The translations under genes and the position numbers were made by a program. The notes beneath the pieces were generated by a model. That model was not told the DNA's origin, did no database searches, and was given only the letters and a program-made list of their open reading frames with translations. This document shows positions 34,749 to 46,038 of a stretch of 64,000 nt of DNA, one piece after another (the first letter of the stretch is position 1; each line of letters opens with the position of its first letter). The stretch covers positions 372,001 through 436,000 of the forward strand of contig QYRS01000011.1 of the NCBI GenBank assembly GCA_006503535.1, read 5' to 3'. This DNA comes from Arthrinium phaeospermum (Eukaryota > Ascomycota > Sordariomycetes > Amphisphaeriales > Apiosporaceae).

Positions 34749-35372
34749 TCTGGCGGTTGTCTATATACTATCGCTCCGTAATGCTGTAAATCAATGCAAT
34801 AGCCAGAGATGGAGTTCATGTGAAGTAGAGTAGGTTGCTGAGGAATGATAGCTCTTGTACTGGACCGATTTTGAAAGTGCAGTCAATTGGGCCTGGAACT
34901 TCAAAGATTAATTATTGCCGGTTACGTTAGTTAATTGCACGTGAACTTGTTTCCATGGCCAAGAGTATGTCTCCTTTCATCAGTCAGCAAGTACTCGCCC
35001 CGACCGACTCAGCAAATCGTCTCGCGCAAGCCCTCGGCCCCTTGGCAAGGCGCCGCGTTGTAAACGCCATCGCAACTAGCATCGCAATAAGCTCCATCCG
35101 CATTTGGCATATGCGCCCCGGCCGTGGCCTATGGGATGTTAGTGGACAAGTCAAGCCACACCCGCACCGCCTCAAAGACGCGGCCGCTCAAAGTCCGCCC
35201 CCTGTCCGATTCGGCAGCCACGCCGGGGTGTTTGTATCAAAAGCGGCCGCCCCAAGTGCGTGTCCAGCAAGCAAGCAGTCTTTGATATCTGAGAACCAGC
35301 AAAATTATCCTCTTCGCTCGTTTGTGTAAATCACTATTCTATTATGAATCAAATCAAAATCAAATCTCCAAA
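34749..35372. promoter_or_regulatory. Divergent promoter, ALDH / MFS
   Basis: Shared upstream region with a cluster of related sites: CGGCCGCTCAAAGTCCG at 35181-35197 (16 of 17 bases match the copy at 30520), a looser CCTCAAAGACG just before it, and CGGCCGCCCCAAGTGCG at 35244-35260. The clustering and the match to another promoter in the same gene group make a pathway-specific operator plausible. Confidence 0.5.
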
Positions 35373-36881
35373 ATGGGCTCACGAACTGGATCCACAGAAT
35401 CAAACGGCATCTTCGCTTCGTCCACCGACGGCGAGAACGTCTCGAAGGATGTCGAAAAGCAGCCGCCCCCTGCCCAAAAGCCACCGAGCATGGGTACGGC
35501 TCCTAATGGAGGCCTAGAAGCTTGGCTGCAGGTCGCGGGTAGCTGGTGCCTCATGTTCAACTGCTGGTGAGTCTTTGGCTTGCATCAACACTAATTCGAA
35601 GCTGCATGACAAGTAGCTAACACGGCAACTGTTCAGGGGCATCGTCAACACGTACGGTGTCTTCCAAACATACTACCAAACCGAACTCCTCAAGGGAGAG
35701 TCCGCCTCCAATATTGCTTGGATCGGCTCCATCCAGGCGTTCCTTCTCCTATTCGTGGGTGCGCTAACCGGTCCACTTTACGATTATGGCTACTTCCGGC
35801 ACCTCCTGGCCGTCGGCTCCTTCCTGATGGTCTTTGGGATGATGATGGTCAGCCTCTGCACGCAGTACTGGCAGCTCATTATCGCCCAAGGCATCGTGGT
35901 GGGCATCGGCGGTGGATGCCTTTTCGTGCCGAGTGTCGCCATCTTGCCGACTTACTTCTCGACCCGCATGGCCTTCACCATCGGCGTAGCAGGCAGCGGG
36001 AGTGGTATTGGTGAGTTGTGTTAGCCCCGGCCCTCGATAGCAAACAAAGCAGCTTACAATCCCGGAAAGGTGGTGTCATCTACCCGATCGCTTTCCAGAG
36101 ACTGGTGGTCAGCATGGGCTTCGGCTGGGCCACTCGCATCATAGGCTTCATCATGCTAGCGACGCTAATCCTGCCCCTGGTCGTCATGCGCCCTCGCATC
36201 AAGCCCTCCGCCGTGCGCAAACTCTTTGATGCATCGGCGTGGACGGAGCCACCCTTCTATCTGTTTGCCATAGCCGGCTTCTTCGGATTCATCGGCATGT
36301 ACATGCCGCTCTTCTACGTCTCGGTCTACGCCATAGACGAGAGGATCATGTCCCCCGACATGGCGTTCTACCTATTTCCCATCCTGAATGCTGGCTCCAC
36401 ACTGGGACGCATCATCCCGAATGTAAGTCTAGCCCCTTTCCACTATCACTGATGTTGTTGCTAATGAACGAATCCCCCCACACAGTACGGGGCAGACAAG
36501 ACGGGTCCGCTCAACATGTTCATCCCGACCTTGCTCGGACTGGCTATCCTGTCGTTCTCCTGGATCAGCATCACGAGCAGCGCCAGCCTCATCGTGTTCA
36601 CCGCGTTCTACGGCTTCTTCTCGGGTACCTTCCTCACCCTCCCCTTCAGCACGGTGGTGACGCTCAGCCCGCACGTGGGCGTGGTCGGGGTCCGGATGGG
36701 CATGGCGTGCGCCGTCGTGAGTCTGGGCCTGCTCATCGGCACGCCCGTGGGCGGGGCGATTCTGAGCCGCGGATGGACCGCACTTCAGGCTTTCGGAGGC
36801 GCGGCCCTACTGGTTTCGACCTGTGTCATGATGGCGTCGAGGGTGGCCAAAGCCGGCTGGGGTCTCACTATCAAAGCATAG
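35373..36881 (+). CDS. MFS transporter, monocarboxylate-transporter type
   Basis: Exons 35373-35566, 35637-36010, 36070-36422 and 36486-36881, 438 residues. A polar N-terminal tail of about 50 residues precedes GGLEAWLQVAGSWCLMFNCWG, helix 1 of the fungal MCT-like group. Twelve hydrophobic segments follow; LTGPLYDYGYFR occupies the helix 2-3 loop and a long central loop holds MRPRIKPSAVRKLFD. The probable role is export of the cluster product or uptake of a precursor across the plasma membrane. It is divergent from the aldehyde dehydrogenase gene through a promoter rich in the repeated CGGCCGCYCAAAGTCCG element. It is a relative of the transporter at 14.5 kb but clearly a different gene. The three introns (70, 59 and 63 bp) close in phase. 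Confidence 0.92.
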
Positions 36882-37151
36882 TTACTTGAAGGGGTAATAC
36901 ATGGTTGGTCCATTTACTGGGAAAGATGTTTGGGATTACAAGTTTGTATGATATGTAATCATGGTGTTCAGATTGTAGCCCGCACTGAAGCATAGTAGGA
37001 CAGAAAGGCGTCTTGGTATAATCAATACGCATCTGTACTATTATATAATCGATATCGTAAATCATAAGTGTAGCGTCACAGTGACAGAGAACTATAACTA
37101 CCGTTAGATTCTACCAGCTAAAACTCCGAGTTCAAAAGCATCAACCGTGAG

Positions 37152-38804
37152 TCATGATACCGCTCGTCTCAGACACAACCTTACCTCCGCCGGCTTCTTC
37201 TCCACAAGCAAGAACGTCCTAAGGTCCTCCCACCTCACGCGCCGTCCCTCCACGGCATGCAGGTCGAATTCCCAGAGAAGCCTGGCTAGAACAAGTCTCA
37301 TTTCAGCCCAGGCCAAATGCTGTCCCATACAGGAGCGGGGACCCATGCTGAACGGTTGCAAAGCCTGCCTTTTATCACCCCAGAATGGAGATGAGGGGTC
37401 TGTGCTTGCATCTGGGAGCCACCGCTCGGGTTGGAACTCGGTAGGGGAATGGAAGTACTTTGGGTCCCGGTTGATGGAATAGGCTTGTATTGATACTCTT
37501 GTCTGCTTGCTATCAGTAAGGGGGTCGCGAGACGAGTACGAGTTGACGAATGGGGTGAGAAGGAGCTTTGGTTGATACTTACTCCTCCGGGGAACCATTT
37601 CCCACAGACCGTGTCTCCACCGCGAGGCACAAGTCTTGGAAGAACCCACGGGATAGGCGGGCACAGCCGCAAACCCTCCAAGATGGATGCATGGAGATAC
37701 GGGAGCTTTCTTAGCCTTTCCAGAGCGAAGTCTTGCTCTGTCTGAAAGGCAAGTCGCACTTCTGACGTCAGAGCCGCAAGCTTCTCCGGGTTATTCAGGA
37801 GGTAGTTCAGAGTTCCTGTCAGGACAGTAGCCGTGGTCTCGCTCCCGGCCGTCGTGAGTACCATGAAGGTCGTATTGACCTCGCCGGGCGACATCTGGTC
37901 CTCGCTGTTGGTCTCAATGACGTGCGACATTATATCAGGGCGAGTCAGCTCGAAATTGAGGCGACGGTCTACCTTGTCCACGATTTGTTGGTAGTGGTCC
38001 GCTTGCATCTTTCTCAGCGACGGAGGGATGCACTTTAGCAGGAGCCACTCCAAGAACGGGTAGAATCTAGCGGAGGCCACGAACGAAGCGGCCTTGACAC
38101 TGTTGAATAGAAGTCGGATCCAAGGATGGTATCTGGAATGTTGAAGGCAATTGAAAGATTCGCCGAAGCCGAGATCACCAAACAGATCAAAGGTGAAAAA
38201 GTTGAACCAAGGCCCAATGTCGAGCGTTGCCTCTTTCCCCGGTTGCTCAGATACAATACCACGTAGCCTGTTGATGAGCAGGCTTGCGTAGAGATGCAGA
38301 ATGGGTTCTTGGGCTTTCAGCGCTCGCGGCGTGAACCCCGGGGCCAGAACACGCCTGATACGTGTATGGTGGTCAGGGTCTATAGCGCTGATCAAATACT
38401 GGGGCATTCCCGGCTGGGTCTTCCACCATGTGGGATCCTTCAAGAAGGGTTGATGATCTGGCCGAGGTTGAAATATGTCGTTCCAGGCTTCATCCGATGC
38501 AAAGGTGACCTCGTCTGGTGCGATGCGCAGGATTGGCCCGTACTGGCGATGGAAGCGTTCTATGTCGTGAACGATGGTCCCTTTCAACAACGACCAAATG
38601 AACGGCAGTCGCGAACATGCCCAGCTCCGCGGGCCCGGAGTATTGGCCAACGGGTGGAGATAGACATTGTAACAGCCGCGAATGATGGGATACTACTCAT
38701 CAGTGTTAGTATATGTTTCTTATTCGCTCGGCGATTGTTCATACTGTGATCAAGACCAGGAGTAGTGTCTGCCAACTGAAGAGCGGAGTGCTATTGTCGC
38801 TCAT
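37152..38804 (-). CDS. Cytochrome P450
   Basis: Exons 38804-38745, 38692-37583 and 37502-37152, 506 residues. The N-terminal anchor is FSWQTLLLVLIT, split by a 52 bp intron from the family motif YNVYLHPLANTPGPRSW. Helix I contains TTAGSETTATVL, helix K EGLRLCPP, the PERW element is FQPERWLP, and the haem loop is FSMGPRSCMGQHLAWAEM with Cys448 as ligand. All catalytic features are present. This pattern (YNLYxHPLxxxPGP, AGSETT, PGG) is that of the large fungal group containing trichothecene and isotrichodermin-type hydroxylases. It probably hydroxylates the cluster product at the ER. A broken second P450 lies just upstream on the same strand. Confidence 0.93.
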
Positions 38805-39211
38805 GGTGATTGATTTTGGTGTATCTGTGAGGTCTTTGGGATGGATGGTTTGCTGTGTCGGGAATATCAGATGAAACCAGTTGCTAAAAATGGATGGATT
38901 AGGCGCCAATGGACGACGGATCCGGTTGGTTGGTTGCACTGCATAATGTAGGTTGGCAGTGACTTGGGTATTACCTTAGATAATGTGTGTACAATAAGGA
39001 ATACATACATACATGTGTACATGTACTTGCTGTACCTGACCTACCCCACCGCCAATATGCAGATCACTGGACCCAAAGTGAAATCACCAACATACTCGGA
39101 CGAGACAGAGGCGGTGCATCAGTACTGTCATTATGGAAGCATTAGATTGAGTATATCCTTATAATATTCTATTGCCGCCGGCTTCTTCATTTGCAAGTAT
39201 TGATTCATTAT
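38805..39211. other. Intergenic with microsatellite
   Basis: Promoter of the intact P450. It has a short TACATACATACATGTGTACATG run near 39001. No gene. Confidence 0.6.
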
Positions 39212-40306
39212 CTATCTCTTCCTGTTAACCCTTCTTCTCTTCGCTTTGTTCGTGCCGACTGGTACCTAGAAAACAGCAACCACATCAGTAATCCCTCATG
39301 TGTTTGTGCTTCGGAAGATGGATAATTGCAATCTTACTCACACCAGGTGGAATAACAAAATCCTTATATTGAATTGGGACATCTGGTGAAATGCGCGGCA
39401 AGCGGTGCATAACCCCATAGCTCAGCCTGATTACCAATAAGTCGTTGCTCAGACCGTGAAGCTCCCCTATCAGACAATGCTCGTGCAAGGGATACGACAT
39501 CGTACCTTAGGGATTCCTTGATAATTACCTGCAACAGGGGTATCTTCTCAAGATCAGCCAAAGTTGGCACATGCTGCGGCCATCCGGACATCAGAGCTCG
39601 AAGTTCTGCTTGGAGTCTCTTAAGATCGGGACGGGAAAGAATATAGTAAGACGCGAAACCTATGGTGCGAGCGGTACTGGCAGTGCCGCCGCCTAACAAC
39701 ACCTGAGCTTCTTTAGCGAGACGTTCTTCGGATTTTTCCGAGTCCGGCATGTTACTATGGGCGACATAACGGAATAGAGAAGTGGTGGCCTTTTCAGGAA
39801 CATCTTGCGTACTGCCCAACGCTTGGTGAATGTGGCTTTTGGCTTTCTATCGTTCGTAAATCCGGTCAGCTTCAACGCGGTAAAATTGCGATGATCAGGA
39901 TATAGGTACTATACCGCCTTGAATACGTTGAAAACATGGCCGCGAGGGAATGCCCATAAGAGGATATTCTCAGGAATATGTGCCACCAGTCTACGACGCG
40001 TGAGCATTGTCCATGCCACTCGCCACAATCCACTACTCACAGTACGAGCCATGGGAAACCGGTAAATAGAGGAATCGACCTGATAATCATATGGATGACA
40101 TTGTACTTGATCAAATTCAAATCAGCAGGCGGAAACAGGTGGATACAGAAACGACATACCACTCCGGGGCGAATTCTGGGTCACCCAGGAATCGCCCCTC
40201 GAATTCACTGTCCCCAAGGCATATTCTCAATGCAAATGAGGAATGCGGCAAGCAGTATCACAACAGTGGATAATACCGAGACTAGTAACAAGATGAGGTG
40301 TGCCAT
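39212..40306 (-). pseudogene. Truncated cytochrome P450
   Basis: A P450 related to the CYP58-type terpene oxygenases but broken at both ends. The N-terminal anchor survives (ATG at 40306, MAHLILLLVSVLSTVVILLAA), then a stop follows and the sequence jumps to the middle of a P450 (DPEFAPEWYVVS, IIRSIPLFTGFPWLV), so roughly 140 residues are missing. The central exons remain readable with plausible introns: LVAHIPENILLWAFPRGHV, helix I region LLGGGTASTARTIGF, helix K IIKESLR, then YGVMHRLPRISPDVPIQYK and PPGVPVGT. There the homology ends at about 39251; the PERF and haem-binding regions with the Cys ligand are absent. Without the haem ligand it cannot be an active P450. It sits between the intact P450 and the terpene cyclase. 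Confidence 0.85.
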
Positions 40307-40704
40307 GATATTTCTGGCTGTATTTCGAGGGCTGGATTGTGTGTGACACGTGGTACTCGGCCTTGATGACTTCAACCCATAACAAACCGAGGAGTTGGAG
40401 AAGCCACTAGACTTGCAGTCCTATTCTCCATATGCATGAGCTGCAGGGATGTGGTGTACTGCATATTCCAGGCATCCAAGATCCACCGATGGTACCACAC
40501 AGCATGGTACCTCGATACTTTCGATCCCTGCCACCTGCTAGCAACCTTGAGTGTATTAGAACAGTGGAAAGTGTAAAGATGCCTTGGCAACCCCATGATA
40601 AAAGCCGTGTTAGTCATATCTGTCTTCACGGATCATGTTTCCCCTTCCATTACCACAATTTGCACCACCAATTGGACCATGTCCTATCGTCCGTGGAGCC
40701 GAAA
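40307..40704. promoter_or_regulatory. Promoter of terpene cyclase / dead P450
   Basis: About 400 bp between the divergent P450 remnant and the terpene cyclase. An open frame runs into the cyclase from 40432 but has no domain features, so I treat it as upstream sequence. No motif shared with the other cluster promoters was noticed. Confidence 0.4.
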
Positions 40705-41832
40705 ATGGATTTCCGTTACTCCAAGATCATCGATCCAGATTCCTACCGCACGGATGGACTAGCAGAGGGCATCAGTCTTCGGCAGCACGATGATCTTGAT
40801 AGTAAGGAGATCAAGGGAGCCCTGAGAGCCCAGAACGACTGGGGGCAGCTAGTCAACCCAGTGCATGGATATGACGGCGGCCTCGGTGATCGATACAGTT
40901 TCATTCGTGTTACCGTTCCAGAATGTCTGCCTGAAAGGCTAGAGATTGTATCTTACGCCAATGAATTCGCCTTCCTCTACGATGGTAAGTCTATTGCCTT
41001 TACTAAACCATGCGTAGCGTATATGAAGATGCTAATGTATGCCACCTTTCCCCAAGATGCGATGGAGCAGATTGATCTCCAACGCCCTTTGGAAGTGACC
41101 GTGGCAGACCCATTTCTCGGGACTTTCGACTCTAGAGATCTTCTCGACTTGGCTCCAGAGCCTACAGCGCGACCGGAGAAGCGCCTTCAAGCCCAAATCT
41201 TGGCTGAGATGAAGAAAATCGATCCTATCCGCGCTGTAACCACTATGAAGGCATGGGGTCGGTTCGTTCAGCTTGCCTCGGAGACCAGAGCCCGCTCCTT
41301 CGACACGATGGAAGAATACGTGCCGTCTCGTGTAATCGACGCCGGTGAGCTGTAAGTGATACCCCCAATCGCTATAGGACTATATACACAGCAGCAGAGT
41401 CAGTGCACCTTACTGAAGCATGGCTCCAGCATATGGTTCGGCACTTTGACATTTGGCATGGCCCTTACTATACCCGAGCAAGATCTCGAAGCGTGTATGG
41501 AGCTAGCGAGACCAGGCTATGCGGCGCTGGGATTGACGAACGACCTCTACTCATGGGATAAAGAGCGCGAGGCGGCGCGAAGCATGGGGCAGTCCTATGT
41601 TTTCAACGCCGTATGGGTTATCATGAAAGAGCACGGGGTGAGCGAGGAGGAAGCCAAACGAATGTGCTCGGGGGAAATTCAAAAGTATGTGCGACAGTAC
41701 CGCCAGGTTTGCCAGGCAGCTGCACACACGCGTCTGTCCAAGGATACAAAGACCTACCTTGAAGCAGTCATGTACAGTATCAGTGGGAACCTCGTATGGA
41801 GCATCTACTGCCCCAGATACCGGAAGAGTTAG
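40705..41832 (+). CDS. Class I terpene cyclase, single domain (fusicoccadiene-synthase type)
   Basis: Exons 40705-40984, 41057-41351 and 41430-41832, 325 residues. Splicing intron 1 assembles the metal motif: FAFLYDD plus AMEQ, a DDxxE. The second metal motif is NDLYSWDKE (NDxxSxxKE), and the C-terminus has NLVWSIYCPRY with the usual Arg-Tyr pair. The sequence (SKIIDPDSYRTDGL, GALRAQNDWGQLVNP, RVTVPECLPERLEIVSYANEFAFL) follows the N-terminal cyclase half of the bifunctional fusicoccadiene/ophiobolin-type synthases. In those a prenyltransferase domain follows; here the gene stops right after CPRYRKS and I find no such domain downstream. It should ionise and cyclise a prenyl diphosphate made elsewhere in the cell. 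All catalytic motifs are intact; the product cannot be predicted. The 72 and 78 bp introns close in phase. Confidence 0.92.
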
Positions 41833-43104
41833 AGCCAAGAGCGTTGTTGGGCTCCAATATTGGCACAAGTGTTTAACAGATAGGATAGTCCAGTCAAATC
41901 ATGATTTGATGACACGGGGGCGTTGGTAGGCCCAACGCTCACGCGAGCCCATCCGTCTGGCCCGTCTGGCTGAAGGAATCGGGTCACACCGTCTGCTGCC
42001 CTATTGTAAGGCTTAGTGCACGTGGTGGATGGCTTTGACCAACCTCCGCTCCTTCAAACCAACACTCGGATGTGCCCACTGTTGTGCCTTCCTATCTCGA
42101 ATGTATGGCGGGGAACTACTCTAGTTTGAAGATAGCTTTCTGTTTCTAGAATGAAAGGGTGGGGAGGCAGGGGTTGCATGCAGAATAACGCAAAATACAC
42201 CGCAGAAGTGTCGTGTTGTCTGAGGAAAGGACTGGCACCCTGGTTTATGGTAATGTTGCACTCAATTCATTCGGGTTCGAGAAACCCAATCATTCCAAAC
42301 CCCGCAAGTCAGCAAGAAAGATCCACAACCACCTACAACCCCCTGTAGTACGGAGGCCGATAAGCACTAGGTGTCTGGGTAGTCGGCATTATTTTCCACC
42401 ATACTCCGCTTGATTCGAATGGACATGATCAACATATATGTCTTGTCTGTCAGCTTGGGGGCCGTAAGCCGCATCCAACCCCTGGACAATCCGGCTAAAG
42501 GAAATTACGCAACCATGACTGGATCCAATCCGAATACAATAGCTGTTCGTGACGAGAGGCGCATTAGGTATGATGTGGCATTCGTTTGCGTCGGGACCAG
42601 GGTCCCCCTTTCGTTCGCTGGGCGCTTAAGTATCATATGTTGCCGTTGAGACCCTCATTCGCTAATGGGGTGATGAGATGGCGCAGGAGTAGTAGGCATG
42701 GGGCACCTGGATGCCTCAGTTCTGTCATCGTTGCTCGGCTAGTCAGTTTGAGCTTCCTGGCGTGTCAAGATTTCTATATGGATCTACCGGTCAGGGGCGG
42801 GTTGCCTCTTTGAAGGTTTTTCGTAACACGCCTCAGCGCCTCGGGTCACAAACAAACACAAAACCAAGCGACCACGAAAGTTTTTACATTATTACTTGGC
42901 TAGCTTATATATCGAAGCGTAAGCTGGAAATGAAACATGACAGTCCTGTTAACTGTACCTCTGAGCTACAATAGGACACCGGAGAGTTTGGTTTGCTAGT
43001 TGTCTTGCTTTCAATAGGTGAACTTTTAGAAAGTATGTCATACTATATGATGAATTTGTAAGTCCCACGCTGTTACATAATATCAATTCCTCTACCTGCT
43101 TCTT
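41833..43104. other. Intergenic, convergent, 1.3 kb
   Basis: The longest gene-free stretch inside the cluster, between the 3' ends of the terpene cyclase and the flavin monooxygenase. I looked for a prenyltransferase (DDxxD) remnant that would complete the cyclase and found none in frame. Short frames here have no motifs. Confidence 0.55.
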
Positions 43105-44928
43105 TCATTTCTCCTTGGTGCTGAGGTATTCATGAATCAACCCCTTATAATCTTGCGGCCGATACGGCTCGAACTGCTCCGCGAACATGGTCCCCTTCCG
43201 ACCCACCTTCAAACCCAAATCCCGAATCAGTGTATCGATGTACTAGAGAGTAGAAATTAGGCTCTGTGCTCGAATATATAGAGATCATGTGTGCGTCAAG
43301 ATGGCAAGATAACTCACAGATAAGTAATCGTAGATGAAATACGCGTGCTTCTTGCCCTGCTCCAGATACCGCTTCCGTGTCCAGGCATTGAACGTAGCCG
43401 CCTCGAGCTCCATCTCCGCCTGGCCGGGCACGTCGAGGTAGCCGAGCATGTACGCCGCGCCCCAGAGCGCCTGCACCTCGCCCGTCAGCGAGGTGAAGAC
43501 CGAGTGGATCTGCCCGGGGAAGAGGATCGACCGGTCGCCCCGGGCCGCCATCTCGGGCACGATCAGCCGCCGGTAGTGCCGGTTGGGCCCGTGGGAGGGG
43601 TTCGACGTCCACCCGCAGGCCGGCGGCCCCGGGGCTTGCGATTTCAGGAACGGCAGCTTCTGGTCGACGACGGCGTCGGCCCGGGCGTCGATGGCGGCCC
43701 AGCGCGACGTTTTGTCGTGCAGGTCGTAGTACAGGCCGCACTGCTCGCGCAGCTCGGGTGTGAAGGCCAGGTAGCCCTTGTCGTAGCCGGTGCACAGGAT
43801 GACGAAGTCGGTCTCGAAGGAGTGCCCATCCTTGAGGTTTACCACGTTCTCGTGGGAGAAGCTGTCGATCTCGCCCTTACGGATCGTCACGTCGCCCGAG
43901 TGCAGCACCTTCCAGAAGTCGGGCGCGCTGGCTATGCCGATGCCGCCGCTGCCCCAGAACATGCCGTACTCGTACGGCTGCGGCCGGAGTCTGTCCATGT
44001 CATCGTTGGCGTCATACTGGGCATGGTCAGATGAGAGGTAGGTAGAGACGCGCCAGTAGAGCTTGGTCAATGCCAGACCAGGCGCACTCCGTTGGAGAAA
44101 GTTATACCAGAAACCGGACGTGTTCATGATGCTGGGGCTGAAGCTGGCCGCCATGCGAGTAGACACATGGTCGACCGTGCTCCACAGCCCGATGAAGGTG
44201 GGCGCCGAAAGCGACAATGGCCCGGACGGGCTGTCTCGCATGACCCAATCGACCTTCTGGCCTGCCTTGACCAGCATGTAAACCGTGTCAAACGCAGATT
44301 TCGCGGCTCCCACCACGGTCGTGCGCCGACAGTTCTCGGCAATCTGAGGCAGGTGCTCGCCCATGACCTGTGAGTGGATGATGGGTTTCGCGAACGTCTC
44401 CTGCGGCCACTTGGGCACGATGATGTTGGAGGTGGGCCCCGTGGCGTAGATGAGCTTGGCGCAAACGAGGTCGCAGCCGTCGTCCACGGTCAGCGCCCAC
44501 TTCTTCCCGTCCGCCGCCCGGTCCACCTTGGTGACGGTGGTGTTCAGTCTGGTGCGCTCCGCGAGCCGGAACTCGTGGGCGAAGCTGACGAGGTAGTCGT
44601 GGACCGTCTTGGCGGGTATGTACCCGTCGTCGGAGATGCCCTTGGGCTCCATCGGCCACATCGAGAACTCGAACTTGGGGGTGTTGATCTGGGCGTAGAG
44701 ATTGGGGTAGATCTTTTCCCTGGACCAAGTGCCCCCGATGGTTCGTCCATTGTCGACAATGAGGAGTTTGGTCTCTGGCGCGAGCTGCAGGTAGGTGTAG
44801 GCGGCGATCAAACCATTCCATCCTGGCTCTGATGTCAGTCTCTAAGTCTTTGGGTTTGGATTCCTTTGATACTTCTTACCAGCGCCTACCACTATGACAT
44901 CAAATTCTTCTAATGTGATCCCAGGCAT
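43105..44928 (-). CDS. Flavin-containing monooxygenase (FMO / Baeyer-Villiger type)
   Basis: Exons 44928-44880, 44822-43318 and 43242-43105, 563 residues. Intron 1 interrupts the FAD motif, which becomes VIVVGAGWNGLIAAYTYL. The GTWSREKIYPNLYAQINTP region and KFEFSMWP follow the pattern of N-hydroxylating and Baeyer-Villiger flavoproteins. A second Rossmann motif for NADPH is RTTVVGAAKSAFDTVYML, and the C-terminal ATGxD-like motif is LCTGYDKGYL. The enzyme inserts oxygen next to a ketone or oxidises a heteroatom, using NADPH and O2. It is transcribed away from the polyketide synthase across a 1.1 kb shared promoter, so co-regulation is likely. No transmembrane segment, so probably cytosolic. 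The 57 and 75 bp introns close in phase. Confidence 0.9.
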
Positions 44929-46038
44929 GGTGAGTATCGCTGATGCTTTGTGGGTGTAACTTCCTCGGAGTTTGCGCGATGGACTAATGGAGTCTTCGAA
45001 GTGAAGGCATGGGCTCTCACGTCACAAAAGGTCACCGGCGAGATGTCAGACCTTGCGACTTGGCCTGCGCCATGAGGGGACGGGCGCTTCCAGTGTCTCT
45101 CGATCGTACGTTTCTTGGAACTATGACGTCTTTCGCGGAAAAGGAGGGCGCATGTTGACTGATGCGTCGCTCCATCTCGGCGCGCGCGTAGAAGCTGAAA
45201 CGCGCAGGAGCCGAACGGCAGGTTCGTGCTAGGCAAGAATGAAAGAGCTCCGATCCCGCATGCGAGCCAATGTAAAGGCCTGGGTACAGGGATGCAGGCG
45301 TACATGATTGCGCAGACGGAGAATTGTCCGAGACGGCCGCTCCTGATCCGGGGCCCACTTTTGGGGCTTCCGCGCATCCTCAACCCCCTGCCCTAACCCA
45401 AGCCATCCCGAGTGCCACGGGCTTGCAATCTGCATACGCCTAGTCGAAGCTTATTATGCGCCGCGCACGGAAAATCACGACGCCACCGATGATGAACCGT
45501 TGGCCGCCTCTCTTGACGGTTCCACACGCAATGATACAGCACATCCGCTGCCGGTCACCTTCCCCGGCACGGAGAGGCATTGGAGTCAATCCTCTTCCGA
45601 GCTAATGTGACTGTCGCCAAGGAGTGGCGCGAAGCCACCGACGTCTATCCCACCAAGGAGATGTCCCAGGCCAGCTTCACTCTGGGATGACGAGATAGAG
45701 GATGACGTCCAGAAGGATTCAGATCCTGGGACTTGAGGACTCGAGATGGAAGAAGGGGGGTTTCTGAGACGTGAATAAGCCATCGTACGATATACATATA
45801 ACAGCTGTGGTTCGTTACAAGTTCTTGGACTCGACAGATTATGACCAGAACCCCATTCTAGACGTATTGTACTATTGTTACGCTTGCCAGTTGACGCTAT
45901 GCAAGCAACCCCCTTCATATTACCTTTCTCTTACATCCTGTAAACATCGACTTACAAACATACGCTTCTGTCAGAAGACCTATACAACAACGTCAGTAAC
46001 TCGCAAAGTCAGACTTACCTGAAGCAAGACAGCCCAAG
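44929..46038. promoter_or_regulatory. Divergent promoter, flavin monooxygenase / PKS
   Basis: Shared 1.1 kb upstream region. CGGCCGCTCCTGATCCG at 45334-45350 matches the CGGCCGCYCAAAGTCCG element of two other cluster promoters at its two ends (13 of 17 bases). The 200 bp before the PKS start are pyrimidine- and CA-rich, as a 5' leader would be. Short open frames here look like chance. Confidence 0.45.

Noticed and set aside
40432..40704. Upstream extension of the terpene cyclase frame
   Set aside because: The 91 extra codons have no similarity to the family; the ATG at 40705 gives the usual start (SKIIDPDSY).
41833..43104. Possible prenyltransferase exons downstream of the terpene cyclase
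   Set aside because: No DDxxD-type motif or splice-compatible frame found in the interval.
43345..44034. 229-codon plus-strand frame
   Set aside because: Antisense to the flavin monooxygenase, no family features.
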